Source: PALSA-188 sp963720075
GTDB lineage: Bacteria; Acidobacteriota; Terriglobia; Terriglobales; Acidobacteriaceae
Length of the DNA: 64,000 bases
Direction: 5' to 3'
Assembly: GCA_963720075.1 (NCBI GenBank)
Contig: CAVREG010000008.1
Coordinates: forward strand, 236,635 to 300,634
Position numbers and translations under genes: made by a program. The notes beneath the pieces were generated by a model, which had not been told where the DNA came from, searched no databases, and saw only the letters and a program-made list of their open reading frames with translations. Shown one piece after another: positions 9,558-18,984 of this stretch (the stretch's first letter is position 1; every line of letters starts with the position of its first letter).

Positions 9558-9563
9558 CGTTGC

Positions 9564-10124
9564 CTACGCTCTCGACAAGTACGCGCCTTCGGACGTATCC
9601 ACCCGAATCTTTTCGCCTTCATTGATAAATGCCGGAACCTGCACCACGAGTCCAGTCTCAGTCTTCGCCGGTTTGCTAACGCTCGACGCGGTTGCGCTCT
9701 TCAACCCTGGTTCAGTCTCAACCACCGTCAACTCGACGGTTTGAGGCAACTCGATGCCAACGGCCTTCCCATCAAAAAACTCAACTTTGATTTCGAGATT
9801 GGGAATCAAATATTCAACCGCATCACCCAGAATTTCCCTTGTAAGGTGCGTCTGCTCGTAGTTGGAAGTGTCCATGAAGTAATAGCTATCGCCATCGCTG
9901 TAAAGAAATTGCATGTCCACTTCATCAACATTGATCTTCTCAATCGGATCCGGAGAACGAAAGCGATGCTCAAACATGGCGCCCGTCCTCAAGTTCCGCA
10001 GCTTCGCCTGAATGAACGCCCGCAGATTGCCGGGGGTTCGGTGCTCGACGCTGAAAACAGAATGCAGATCATTGTTATGCTTGATGATCATACCTGGACG
10101 CAGTTGGGTTGCAGGAATACTCAT
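9564..10124 (-). CDS. efp: Translation elongation factor P
   Basis: EF-P relieves ribosome stalling on polyproline by entering between the P and E sites. The 186 residues have the normal three-domain layout: the N-terminal KOW-like domain starts at SIPATQLRPGMII, and the C-terminal OB part contains the IRVDTSEGAYLSRA end. At the tip loop the motif is PGN at 31-33, so asparagine replaces the lysine (E. coli K34) or arginine that is usually modified. No efp-modifying enzyme gene is in the window. First gene of the operon with the small membrane protein, acyP and apt. Confidence 0.96.
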   Translation of the reverse strand: MSIPATQLRPGMIIKHNNDLHSVFSVEHRTPGNLRAFIQAKLRNLRTGAMFEHRFRSPDPIEKINVDEVDMQFLYSDGDSYYFMDTSNYEQTHLTREILGDAVEYLIPNLEIKVEFFDGKAVGIELPQTVELTVVETEPGLKSATASSVSKPAKTETGLVVQVPAFINEGEKIRVDTSEGAYLSRA

Positions 10125-10323
10125 TGCTTGAACAATCTCCTCAAATGATTGCAGCCAGCCGATGGAGGCGCAGCGCAGTCCGCCTTGACGGGAACTAACT
10201 TACTCATCTTATATGGACAGCAGTGAGTTTGGGAAATGCAAGACGCGCCAAAAGCTCAGGAGCCCACGGCCCTACGCAATCTGCCGCTGAACGACTAAAC
10301 TATTCTCAGGAAGGCAATCTTCT

Positions 10324-13023
10324 ATGAATAGCTTCAACAGCAGGTCCATCCTCCACGTTGGTAATCATGATTACGAAATTTATCGCCTTGATTCGCTCGA
10401 CAAGCAAGGTTTTTCGACCAGGCATTTGCCGTTTTCATTGCGCATTCTGCTAGAGAATCTTTTGCGGACCGAGGATGGCCACAACGTAAGAAAACAGGAC
10501 ATCGAAGCGCTTGCCGGGTGGAATGGAAAGACACGCTCCGACCGCGAAATTGCTTTCACGCCCAGCCGCGTGCTGCTCCAGGATTTCACCGGCGTGCCTG
10601 CCGTCGTTGATCTCGCCGCGATGCGCGACGCCATGAGCAAATTCTCTGGCGACCCAGGCCTCATCAATCCATTACAGCCCGCGCAGTTGGTGATTGATCA
10701 TTCGGTGCAGGTGGATTCTTTTGGCACATCGCAATCATTCGGGCTCAATGCGGAACTGGAATTTTTGCGCAACAAAGAGCGCTATGCTTTCCTCCGCTGG
10801 GGGCAAACCGCCTTCCGCAATCTCGCAATTGTCCCGCCCGACACCGGAATCGTGCATCAGGTAAATCTCGAATATCTCGCTCACGTAGTCTTCGTTCAAG
10901 AATCAAACGGCAAGCGCTCCGCTTACCCCGACACGTTAGTAGGCACCGACTCCCACACAACGATGATTAATGGGTTGGGGGTTTTGGGATGGGGTGTTGG
11001 CGGTATTGAAGCTGAGGCTGCGATGTTGGGGCAGCCGGTTTCAATGCTGATTCCGCAAGTCGTGGGCGTGAAACTGACTGGCCGGCTGCGGGAGGGAGCG
11101 ACGGCGACCGACCTGGTTCTGACCATCACGGAGATGCTTCGAAAATTTGGCGTGGTCGGAAAGTTCGTGGAATTTTTTGGGCCGGGACTGCAAGAACTTG
11201 CCTTGGCTGATCGCGCGACCATCAGCAACATGTCTCCGGAGTATGGCGCGACTTGCGGAATTTTCCCGGTGGACAAGGAAACGCTAAACTACTTGCGCTT
11301 GACTGGCCGTTCGGATGACCAGATCGCATTGGTTGAAGCTTATTGCCGCGAACAGGGATTGTTCCACGACGCGAAAACTCCTGAAGCTGAATATTCAGAA
11401 CTGCTCGCGCTCGATTTGGATTCCGTTGAACCCAGCATCGCTGGACCGAAGCGTCCCCAAGATCGTGTTGCGCTCTCAAAGGCAAGGGAGTCTTTTGAAC
11501 TTGCACTGCCCACATTGTTAAAGCCGGGACAACATTCGCAGCCTGCACCTGCATCTGGCAACGGTCATATTCATCATGGCAGCGTAGTGATCGCGGCTAT
11601 TACCAGCTGCACCAATACGTCGAATCCCTCGGTGATGATCGCGGCCGGCCTGCTCGCAAAGAAAGCAGTCGAGCGCGGGTTACAGATACCCGCATGGGTA
11701 AAGACTTCGCTTGCCCCGGGATCGAAAGTTGTGCGTGATTATCTCGACCGCGCCGGGCTTACCGGATATCTCGAGAAACTGAAATTTCATATTGTCGGAT
11801 ACGGATGCACCACCTGCATCGGCAATTCCGGGCCTTTGCCTGAAGAAATTTCGCGCGTGATTGATGACGAGGATCTGGTGGTCGCGTCAGTGCTGTCGGG
11901 GAATCGAAATTTTGAAGGCCGCATTAATTCTGAAGTTCGGGCCAACTATTTAATGTCTCCGCCGCTGGTGGTCGCCTTTGCGCTGGCGGGACGCATTGAT
12001 ATTGATCTCCGCAAAGATCCCGTCGGAAAAGACAAAGACGGGAAGCCGGTGTACCTGGCCGATCTATGGCCTTCGCAACGAGAAGTGGAGGAAACCATCC
12101 AGCAGTCCATTTCTTCGAGCATGTTTCGCAAAAGCTACAGCGAGATTTATGACGGCGATGACCGCTGGCGTTCGCTGCCGGTTCCGGATGGCGAAACATA
12201 CGCCTGGGAAGAAGATTCAACGTATATTCGCCGCGCCCCTTATTTCGATGACATGACTTTGAAGCCGGGTCAAGCGGAGGACATTCAAAATGCGCGAGTG
12301 CTTGCCGTCCTCGGTGACAGTGTTACCACCGATCATATTTCCCCCGCTGGTTCGATCAAGAAAGACAGTCCTGCGGGAAAATATTTGATCGAGCACGGGG
12401 TAAAGCCGGGCGATTTCAACTCCTACGGATCGCGCCGGGGCAATCATGAAGTGATGGTTCGCGGCACGTTCGCCAACGTGCGCCTGCGAAATAAAATGGT
12501 CCCGAAACTTGAAGGAGGATTCACGCGTCATCTTCCCGAGGGCGCGGAGATGTCAATCTTTGAGGCCTCGGAAAAATATATTGCCGAGCGCATTCCCCTC
12601 GTTATTATCGCCGGCAAAGAATATGGATCAGGCTCTTCCCGCGATTGGGCGGCAAAAGGTCCGCGCCTGCTGGGAGTTCGAGCCGTAATCGCCGAAAGCT
12701 ATGAACGCATCCACCGCTCAAATCTTGTCGGCATGGGAATTGTGCCCCTGCAATTTGTTTCCGGCCAAAATGCGCAATCCCTGGGTCTCACGGGCGAGGA
12801 AGTAATCGCGATCTCGGGAATCCGAGAGTTGACCGGTAATTTTGCTCCCGGACGCGAGGTCAAAGTGCACGCAGCCGCAAACGAAAAAACGATAGAGTTC
12901 AGCGCGCTGGTAAGAATTGACACTCCACAAGAGGCGCAATACTACGCGAACGGCGGCATTTTGCAATTCGTGCTTCGACAATTACTCGCGGGCAAGCAGC
13001 AACCGGAAGCGGTGCATGCGTAG
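10324..13023 (+). CDS. acnA: Aconitate hydratase A
   Basis: TCA-cycle enzyme of 899 residues, the size expected for the AcnA/IRP1 class. The three 4Fe-4S ligands are visible: C429 in SCTNTSN, and C495 and C498 in GYGCTTCIGNSGPL. The N-terminal GTDSHTTMINGLGVLGWGVGG block and the C-terminal swivel domain with GKEYGSGSSRDWAAKGP are intact. It is transcribed alone after a 200-base intergenic region. An AGGAAGGCAATCTTCT leader gives a usable ribosome site before the ATG. Complete, with no anomaly. Confidence 0.98.
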   Translation: MNSFNSRSILHVGNHDYEIYRLDSLDKQGFSTRHLPFSLRILLENLLRTEDGHNVRKQDIEALAGWNGKTRSDREIAFTPSRVLLQDFTGVPAVVDLAAMRDAMSKFSGDPGLINPLQPAQLVIDHSVQVDSFGTSQSFGLNAELEFLRNKERYAFLRWGQTAFRNLAIVPPDTGIVHQVNLEYLAHVVFVQESNGKRSAYPDTLVGTDSHTTMINGLGVLGWGVGGIEAEAAMLGQPVSMLIPQVVGVKLTGRLREGATATDLVLTITEMLRKFGVVGKFVEFFGPGLQELALADRATISNMSPEYGATCGIFPVDKETLNYLRLTGRSDDQIALVEAYCREQGLFHDAKTPEAEYSELLALDLDSVEPSIAGPKRPQDRVALSKARESFELALPTLLKPGQHSQPAPASGNGHIHHGSVVIAAITSCTNTSNPSVMIAAGLLAKKAVERGLQIPAWVKTSLAPGSKVVRDYLDRAGLTGYLEKLKFHIVGYGCTTCIGNSGPLPEEISRVIDDEDLVVASVLSGNRNFEGRINSEVRANYLMSPPLVVAFALAGRIDIDLRKDPVGKDKDGKPVYLADLWPSQREVEETIQQSISSSMFRKSYSEIYDGDDRWRSLPVPDGETYAWEEDSTYIRRAPYFDDMTLKPGQAEDIQNARVLAVLGDSVTTDHISPAGSIKKDSPAGKYLIEHGVKPGDFNSYGSRRGNHEVMVRGTFANVRLRNKMVPKLEGGFTRHLPEGAEMSIFEASEKYIAERIPLVIIAGKEYGSGSSRDWAAKGPRLLGVRAVIAESYERIHRSNLVGMGIVPLQFVSGQNAQSLGLTGEEVIAISGIRELTGNFAPGREVKVHAAANEKTIEFSALVRIDTPQEAQYYANGGILQFVLRQLLAGKQQPEAVHA

Positions 13024-13069
13024 ACGACAATGCGGGTCTCATACAGACTCGCGATGTCCGGAGATGGAA

Positions 13070-14089
13070 TTAAGAGCGGGCTGCGATTGCATCAAACAGA
13101 TTTAGAAATTCCAACTTCTTTTCGGCGGGAAGAAAAGATGCCTCGAAGGAATTACGCGCCAGTTCGCGCATGTGTTCGTTGGTAAATTCAAAAGTATCCT
13201 GCGCCAGCTGGTATTCGTGTGTCAATGATGTATTGAACATTGCCGGATCGTCGCTGTTAAGAGTGATCATCACGCCCCGGTCAAAGTAATCTTTTACAGG
13301 ATGCTTCGGAAGGGAAGGGCAACAACCGGTTCGCACGTTGCTCGTCAGGCATATTTCTACCGGGATCTGCCGGGTCGCCAGTTCCTCCACCAATTCAGGA
13401 TCCTGCACGGCGGTCAGCGCATGTCCAATGCGTTCTGCCTGAAGATTCAACGCGCCCCATACCGACTCTGGTCCTGCGTTTTCCCCAGCATGGGCCGTTA
13501 AACGCAAACCGTTGCCAGCTGCATAACCATAAGCATCGCGAAAAAGTTCTGCCGGACCTTTAATTTCGTCTCCGCCAATTCCTATGGCCGCCACGTGCCG
13601 ATCTCGATATTTCACCGCGTATTGGAAAACTTCCATCGCGGCTTCCGCCCCGAATTGCCGCACCGCATCGAAGATCCACAGCAGAGAAATTCCGAAATCA
13701 CGCTCGCCGCGCTCACGCCCCCGCTCCAGCCCGTCGAAGATCACGTCAAAATTCTGCTTCCGCCAAAGGCATACGCCAACTGAAACATACACTTCGGCGT
13801 GCAAAATATTTTCTGCTTTGAGCTGTTCCATCAAACGATAAGTTATGAGTTCGTAATCCTCTGGAGTCCGCAGCAGCCCAGTGACCTCTTTGAAAGCCAT
13901 AAGAAATCCATTGAAACCTTCTGACTGATATAAATGCCTCACATCCTCGAGTGAACTGGCCTCTCCGTGCCGTTTTTTCAGTTCAAGAGCAGTGGCGGGA
14001 CTAATAGCCCCTTCGAGGTGCAAATGCAATTCAGCCTTCGGAAGAGAGAGCACGAACGCGCTCGACGAACGATGTACCGCAACTGCCAT
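13070..14089 (-). CDS. add: Adenosine deaminase
   Basis: Purine-salvage enzyme that converts adenosine to inosine. The zinc-binding HLHLEGA motif is near the N-terminus, with the HAGE motif, the SNVRTG segment and NSDDPAMF near the C-terminus. All are catalytic or metal-binding elements of the family. The frame extends 17 codons further upstream, but the domain begins right after the ATG at 14089, which is preferred. It faces acnA tail to tail with 46 bases between. About 339 residues, complete. Confidence 0.95.
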   Translation of the reverse strand: MAVAVHRSSSAFVLSLPKAELHLHLEGAISPATALELKKRHGEASSLEDVRHLYQSEGFNGFLMAFKEVTGLLRTPEDYELITYRLMEQLKAENILHAEVYVSVGVCLWRKQNFDVIFDGLERGRERGERDFGISLLWIFDAVRQFGAEAAMEVFQYAVKYRDRHVAAIGIGGDEIKGPAELFRDAYGYAAGNGLRLTAHAGENAGPESVWGALNLQAERIGHALTAVQDPELVEELATRQIPVEICLTSNVRTGCCPSLPKHPVKDYFDRGVMITLNSDDPAMFNTSLTHEYQLAQDTFEFTNEHMRELARNSFEASFLPAEKKLEFLNLFDAIAARS

Positions 14090-14124
14090 GTCACTGATTG
14101 TAGATTTTGAATACAAGAATAGCG

Positions 14125-14220
14125 AATGTAGGGTGGACACTCCTGTCCGCCGGGGTTGACGTTCTTAACGGCATCCGCACACAGGTCAAAATTGGCGGAC
14201 AGGAGTGTCCACCCTACATT
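14125..14220. repeat. Palindromic element with perfect 27-bp inverted repeats
   Basis: The left arm 14125-14151 and right arm 14194-14220 are exact reverse complements (27 bases each), separated by 42 bases. The arm contains GGACACTCCTGTCC. The same core is found inside the pcrA gene at 16511-16526. The element lies between the starts of add and the downstream end of the permease gene. It has MITE/REP-like structure and no coding capacity. Confidence 0.8.
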
Positions 14221-14232
14221 ACGAAGTCGCAG

Positions 14233-15804
14233 TCAACGAGCGCGGGCAAACTCGCTGTGATGACGACTATAAAACAGGTAAACGCAAAGGCCGATTGCCA
14301 GCCATATAACAAAGCGCAGCCAAGTGATCACGGTGAGCCCAGTCATCAGGCCTCCGCAAAGCACAATGGATATCAACGGAAACCATGGCACGAAGGGCAC
14401 GCGAAAGGACCGGGGACGGTCGGGCTGTCTGCGCCGTAGCAAAATTACTCCCAGCGATACCAGTACAAACGCGAAGAGGGTTCCGATATTCGACAGATCA
14501 GCGGCATCGCCAATGTCCACGACTCCCGCCGGCAATCCCACGGCGAAACACGCGATCCATGTTGACCAATAGGGAGTCTTGAATTTCGGATGCACTGCTG
14601 AAAATAATTTCGGCAGCAATCCGTCGCGCGACATCGCATACCATATTCGAGCCTGGCCATACTGAAAGACGAGAAGTGAGGAGATCATTCCCATCAATGC
14701 GCCCACGACGATAATCGAGCGGAAAACTGGGCGCGCTCCGAGTTGAGCCAATGCATACGCGACCGGAGCTTCAGCTGCCTTTCCCGAAATAAAGGTCGTG
14801 TACTTCATCATGCCGAGCAGCACCACGGCAACCCCGACGTAAAGAACCGTGCAAACTACAAGGGACGCAATGATGCCGAATGGCAGGTCGCGTTGCGGGT
14901 CGTTACATTCTTCTGCTGCGGTTGAAACTGAATCGAAACCGATGTAGGTAAAAAAAACAATCGCGCCGCCAGTGACAATTCCCGCGAATCCAGAGGGCGC
15001 AAAGGGCTTCCAATTTGCGGGGTGTACCAGCATTCCGCCAACAACCAGAAACGTTAGAATCGCTCCAATCTTGATCAGCACCATCACATTGTTAGCTTCA
15101 GCCGACTCGCGTACTCCACGTACCAATAGCAGCGTCAGCAAAAAGACAATCAGAAAAGCCGGGACGTTGAAATGAGCGCCAGTCCAGTGGCCAGAAGCCC
15201 ACACTGGACTCGTCCATTTATCTGGAAGATTGATTCCGAAAGCGGCAAGCTGCGCCGTTGCGTATCCGCTAAAGCCCACAGCCACGGCGACGTTGCTGAC
15301 CACATATTCCAGGATCAGGTCCCATCCAATAATCCACGCAAAGATTTCACCCAGAGTGGCGTATGAATATGTATAAGCGCTGCCCGCGATCGGGATCATC
15401 GAAGCCAGTTCCGCGTAGCACAATCCTGCGAAGCTGCAAGCAACCGCGACCAGCAGAAATGAAATCGCAATCGAAGGTCCAGCTGGCGGACGCCCATGCA
15501 GTAAGGCACCGGCCGTACTTCCTGTGCGCAGGAAATTGAAAAGCAGATCCATCACCTGTGCATGCAGGATCGAAGGCGCCTCAAAATGCTCCCCCGCCGC
15601 AGCGGTTCCAGTGAGAACAAAGATTCCCGAGCCAATGATGGCGCCGATGCCAAGGGCGGTGAGAGACCATGGCCCCAGAGTTTTTTTCAGGCGATGCTGG
15701 GGCCTATCCGCCTCCGAAATCAGCTTGTCTATGGATTTGCAGCAGAAAAGCTGATTGTCCGAAGTGCGAATGGTTTTGCTGACGGATGTGGGAAGTTCGG
15801 CCAT
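14233..15804 (-). CDS. Amino acid permease, APC superfamily (cationic amino-acid type)
   Basis: Multi-helix importer of about 523 residues. The first helix carries LTALGIGAIIGSGIFVLTG, the substrate-binding signature of the APC fold, and is followed by a long loop, then CYAELASMIPIAGSAYTYSY. The later VFFTYIGFDSVSTAAEE motif is diagnostic of the CAT/YfnA subgroup. The start at 15804 has GGAG ten bases upstream and gives a normal N-terminus; the frame runs 14 codons higher. Substrate is probably a cationic or branched amino acid but cannot be set from sequence. Monocistronic. Confidence 0.93.
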   Translation of the reverse strand: MAELPTSVSKTIRTSDNQLFCCKSIDKLISEADRPQHRLKKTLGPWSLTALGIGAIIGSGIFVLTGTAAAGEHFEAPSILHAQVMDLLFNFLRTGSTAGALLHGRPPAGPSIAISFLLVAVACSFAGLCYAELASMIPIAGSAYTYSYATLGEIFAWIIGWDLILEYVVSNVAVAVGFSGYATAQLAAFGINLPDKWTSPVWASGHWTGAHFNVPAFLIVFLLTLLLVRGVRESAEANNVMVLIKIGAILTFLVVGGMLVHPANWKPFAPSGFAGIVTGGAIVFFTYIGFDSVSTAAEECNDPQRDLPFGIIASLVVCTVLYVGVAVVLLGMMKYTTFISGKAAEAPVAYALAQLGARPVFRSIIVVGALMGMISSLLVFQYGQARIWYAMSRDGLLPKLFSAVHPKFKTPYWSTWIACFAVGLPAGVVDIGDAADLSNIGTLFAFVLVSLGVILLRRRQPDRPRSFRVPFVPWFPLISIVLCGGLMTGLTVITWLRFVIWLAIGLCVYLFYSRHHSEFARAR

Positions 15805-15950
15805 TGGCACGAGGCTCCGCGACTGAAAGCATTCGGCAACAAGCATTCAGCACTCAGCCGTCAGCACTAAGTTTCGTTAGCGCAGAGTAAGTTTCGTGGG
15901 CTATCAGAAAACAGAATGCTCTGAATGCTGAGTGCTAAATGCTTCTTCTA

Positions 15951-16112
15951 CTACCGTTTCGAAGTTCCGCGTGCCAGCTTCTTCACCTTGCGCTTGGCCG
16001 ATCCGCGTGCGTACTCTCGCGGCTTAAGCGGTTTTTCGGTCTTCTTTTTTTTCCGCGCCGCTCTCTTCGAAGCTTTGCGTTCTTCCTTGCTCAAACTCGA
16101 TGTATTAGCCAT
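15951..16112 (-). CDS. Small highly basic protein downstream of pcrA
   Basis: A 53-residue frame, too short for routine ORF lists. It starts MANTSSLSKEERKASKRAAR, continues with a KKKK cluster, then PLKPREYARG and ends KRKVKKLARGTSKR. More than a third of residues are Lys or Arg, so it should bind nucleic acid or ribosomes. A good ribosome site (AAGGAAG) stands 4-5 bases before the ATG. It begins 28 bases after the pcrA stop and is probably co-transcribed. No family is recognised. A role with the helicase is only a suggestion from position. Confidence 0.6.
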   Translation of the reverse strand: MANTSSLSKEERKASKRAARKKKKTEKPLKPREYARGSAKRKVKKLARGTSKR

Positions 16113-16139
16113 TCTTCCTTTCGATCAAATAAAAGTAAG

Positions 16140-18737
16140 TCAAGCGCGCTCAAGCTGCGCATATTTTTCCACCAGCTTCTTCAAACCAAAGCGAGGAAAT
16201 TGTACAGTAATCTTGGCCTCTTCACCGTCCCCCTCGCGTTGATAAACGGTGCCCTCGCCATACTTCGGATGCTTCACCTTCTGTCCCGGACGAAATCCCT
16301 TCTTCCCCTTAGGCCCCTCAACCGGCAATTTCGGCAGGCTGAACTTCTTTCCGCGGGATGCGAAAAACTCCGCGATGTTGTCAATGGAGTTATAAGTCTT
16401 AACCGTGGGCGCGGCTCTCCGCTGTTTATTGCGCGCAGCCCAAGTCGCGCTCTGGTCTTCATCTTCGTAAGCATAATGCACAGGCTGAAGCGGCCCTTGC
16501 TCGTGTGGCGCGGACACTCCTGTCCGCGAAGTCTTGCTGCCCCTGGTGTTAGACCCCAAGTCTTCCACCAGCTGCGATGGAATCTCGCCCAAAAACCGCG
16601 ACGGAATGCTGGCCTCGGGCAAATCGGTGCCGTAGCGGCGGCGGTACACGGCACGAGTGAGAACCAGAGTATCCATGGCGCGAGTCATCCCCACATAGCA
16701 GAGCCTCCGCTCTTCCTCGACATCATCCGGATGCAAAAATGTTCGCGAATGCGGAAACAATCCCTCTTCCAGTCCGCACAAAAACACAAGCGGAAACTCC
16801 AGGCCCTTGGCAGCATGCAGCGTCATCAAAGTGATCTGCGACGCCGCATCATAAGAATCCGCGTCACTCACCAACGCGGCATGATCCAGAAATTGATCCA
16901 AGGTTTCTCCGCGATCGCGCGAATCCATTGCCGCGTTTACCAGTTCTCGCAAATTCTCAATTCGCGAATACGCCTCGGGCGTGTCTTCTTCTTCGAGCAA
17001 CTTAATGTAGCCAGTACGGTCAATCAGGAATTTGAGGATTTCGGCTGTATTGGCGGGTGCGCCCGGCGTGCGGAATGCGGCAACGTCGTCACCAGAGGAG
17101 GGATCATCAGTTGTTTTTTCGCCCGGTCCGAAATCAAAGGCCATCGGATCGAAGAGGGTCTCGTCTTCGATTTGTTGTCGCGCTCCCGTCTGCCGGACAG
17201 CCGGGGACGGCTCTCCCTCCGTGGCCCGTGTCTCCGTGACGGCCGAAGATTCCTCCAGTCGTGCTGCATATGTCCCCGCCAGCATGGCGCGAGCATCCTC
17301 AACAATGTCCGTGAAGTTTTTCAGAGCTGCCAGGGCGCGGAACGGCAAGAGTTGACGCTGAATCGCTTCAACAATTGCTCCCCACAATGACAATCCAGTC
17401 TCAAGCGCAATCCGCTCCAGGGTTTCAAGCGTGGTTTTGCCAATCCCGCGCACCGGCGTGTTGACGACCCGCAGCAATGAAATCGTATCGTCCACGTTGT
17501 GGATGACTTTGAGATACGAAATCATGTCTTTGATCTCGGCGCGCTCATAGAACGAAAATCCGCCCACAACGTGATATTTCATCTGATAACGCCGCATGGC
17601 CTCTTCAAACAAACGTGACTGAGAATTCGTCCGGTATAGCACCGCAACCCGCGCATTCTCGCCATGTTCGACCGATTCGCGCTGAAACTTCGAAACCCTG
17701 TCGGCAACGAACAGAGCTTCGTTCTCCCCGTCCGGTGCTTCGTAATAACCGATCTGACTGCCGCCCTGCCGGGAAGTCCACAAATTCTTGCCCTTCCGCT
17801 GCACATTATTCGAGACTACCGCCGACGCCCCCTGCAAAATGTTCTGCGTCGAACGGTAGTTCTGTTCCAGCCGCACAATCTTTGCCTCAGGAAAATCTTT
17901 CTCAAATTCCAGAATGTTCCGAATATCCGCTCCACGCCATGAATAAATGGACTGATCTTCATCGCCAACCGCGCAAACGTTGTGCCGGGACCCCGCCAGC
18001 AATCGCATCAATTCGTACTGCGGACGGTTCGTATCCTGATATTCGTCAATCAAAATATATTGAAATCGCCGGTTGTAATATTCGCGGACTTCGGGCACAG
18101 CCTTCAGCAAACGCACCGTTTCTAGCAGCAGGTCGTCGAAGTCGAAAGCATTTGCTTTCGCCAACTCTTTCCGATATTCGGCGTAAATCTGCGCCACACG
18201 CTCGGTCTTGGGATCGCCAGATTGCAGATAGACCTCCTGCGGGTCGAGCATGTGGTTTTTCGCATGAGAGATGTGCGACAGCACCGACCTTGGCGTCGTC
18301 TGCTTGTCGTCAATTCCAAGCCGTCTCATCACTGATCGCACCAGTTGCTGCTGGTCGGACTCGTCGTAGATGACAAAATTCTTCGTGTATCCAATAGGCG
18401 GCGAGCCGGGAACGCTCGATGGAATTCGCAATGCCTCGATATCGCGGCGCAGCACTCTCACGCAAAACGAATGGAAGGTCGCCAAAACTGGTTTAGCGAT
18501 CGAAAGACCGCCGACCAGCTTCTCGACGCGCTCCGCCATCTCTGAGGCAGCCTTGTTGGTAAACGTCATCGCCAAAATGGATTCCGGCATTACCCCCAAA
18601 TTTTCGATCAAATGCGCGATGCGATAAGTTATGACGCGCGTCTTCCCGCTACCCGCGCCAGCAAGAATCAGCACCGGCCCGTCGGTGGTTTCGACAGCTT
18701 CACGCTGCTGGGGATTAAGTTGATCAAGAAAAGACAA
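16140..18737 (-). CDS. pcrA: ATP-dependent DNA helicase, UvrD/PcrA family
   Basis: Superfamily 1A 3'-5' helicase for repair and replication restart. LNPQQREAV, Walker A AGAGSGKTRV, the DEYQDTN Walker B box, QNYRS, the TLHAAKGLEF motif and VGMTRA are all present. The C-terminus ends with a GQKVKHPKYGEG Tudor-like module that contacts RNA polymerase in PcrA. The open frame extends to 18905, but that extension is repeat-derived. The domain begins right after a TTG at 18737, proposed as the start without a strong ribosome site. Two repeat-type palindromes are translated inside the gene (see 16509-16528 and about 17197-17220). About 865 residues, slightly long for the family. Confidence 0.93.
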   Translation of the reverse strand: MSFLDQLNPQQREAVETTDGPVLILAGAGSGKTRVITYRIAHLIENLGVMPESILAMTFTNKAASEMAERVEKLVGGLSIAKPVLATFHSFCVRVLRRDIEALRIPSSVPGSPPIGYTKNFVIYDESDQQQLVRSVMRRLGIDDKQTTPRSVLSHISHAKNHMLDPQEVYLQSGDPKTERVAQIYAEYRKELAKANAFDFDDLLLETVRLLKAVPEVREYYNRRFQYILIDEYQDTNRPQYELMRLLAGSRHNVCAVGDEDQSIYSWRGADIRNILEFEKDFPEAKIVRLEQNYRSTQNILQGASAVVSNNVQRKGKNLWTSRQGGSQIGYYEAPDGENEALFVADRVSKFQRESVEHGENARVAVLYRTNSQSRLFEEAMRRYQMKYHVVGGFSFYERAEIKDMISYLKVIHNVDDTISLLRVVNTPVRGIGKTTLETLERIALETGLSLWGAIVEAIQRQLLPFRALAALKNFTDIVEDARAMLAGTYAARLEESSAVTETRATEGEPSPAVRQTGARQQIEDETLFDPMAFDFGPGEKTTDDPSSGDDVAAFRTPGAPANTAEILKFLIDRTGYIKLLEEEDTPEAYSRIENLRELVNAAMDSRDRGETLDQFLDHAALVSDADSYDAASQITLMTLHAAKGLEFPLVFLCGLEEGLFPHSRTFLHPDDVEEERRLCYVGMTRAMDTLVLTRAVYRRRYGTDLPEASIPSRFLGEIPSQLVEDLGSNTRGSKTSRTGVSAPHEQGPLQPVHYAYEDEDQSATWAARNKQRRAAPTVKTYNSIDNIAEFFASRGKKFSLPKLPVEGPKGKKGFRPGQKVKHPKYGEGTVYQREGDGEEAKITVQFPRFGLKKLVEKYAQLERA
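16509..16528. repeat. Palindrome of the 14125 repeat family inside pcrA
   Basis: CGCGGACA and TGTCCGCG flank a 4-base CTCC loop. The core GGACACTCCTGTCC is identical to the arm of the intergenic element at 14125-14220. Read on the coding strand it yields the peptide SRTGVSAP in a low-complexity linker before the Tudor-like end of PcrA, so the insertion keeps the reading frame. Confidence 0.65.
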
Positions 18738-18789
18738 AATGAAGATTCTCGAGTGAATGAGTATTTCAATAATAGCGCAGCTCGCAAGA

Positions 18790-18957
18790 TGCGCGTAGGG
18801 ACAGCGCCCCGGCTGTCCAGTCAAGCAAGCCTCGATAGAAGCAAGCAAGGCGAGTGCAAACCAAATGAGCCGCGAAGCGGCGTAAGAATACCGCCCAGTG
18901 CCCAAGCACTGGGTAAATTGAAAAACGGATCAAGCCCTGAAAGGGCGAAAGAGCGTT
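18790..18957. repeat. Intergenic composite repeat upstream of pcrA
   Basis: Contains GGGACAGCGCCCCGGCTGTCC (an imperfect palindrome), a run with paired AAGCAAGCCT/AAGCAAGGCG, GCCGCGAAGCGGC, CCCAGTGCCCAAGCACTGGG (a good hairpin at about 18894-18913) and CCCTGAAAGGG. This is a patchwork of short palindromes typical of REP-like elements, not coding. It fills the gap between the divergent pcrA and Nramp-type genes. Confidence 0.55.
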
Positions 18958-18984
18958 AAAAATCCGATGTTAACCATAGTTTAC

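Noticed and set aside
15939..17390. Long plus-strand frame (483 codons) opposite pcrA
   Set aside because: Antisense shadow: composition is Arg/Ser/Gln-rich, with no ribosome site or motif, and the opposite strand is an excellent helicase.
18738..18905. N-terminal extension of PcrA from the ATG at 18905
   Set aside because: The extension is translated repeat sequence and is not part of the UvrD fold.
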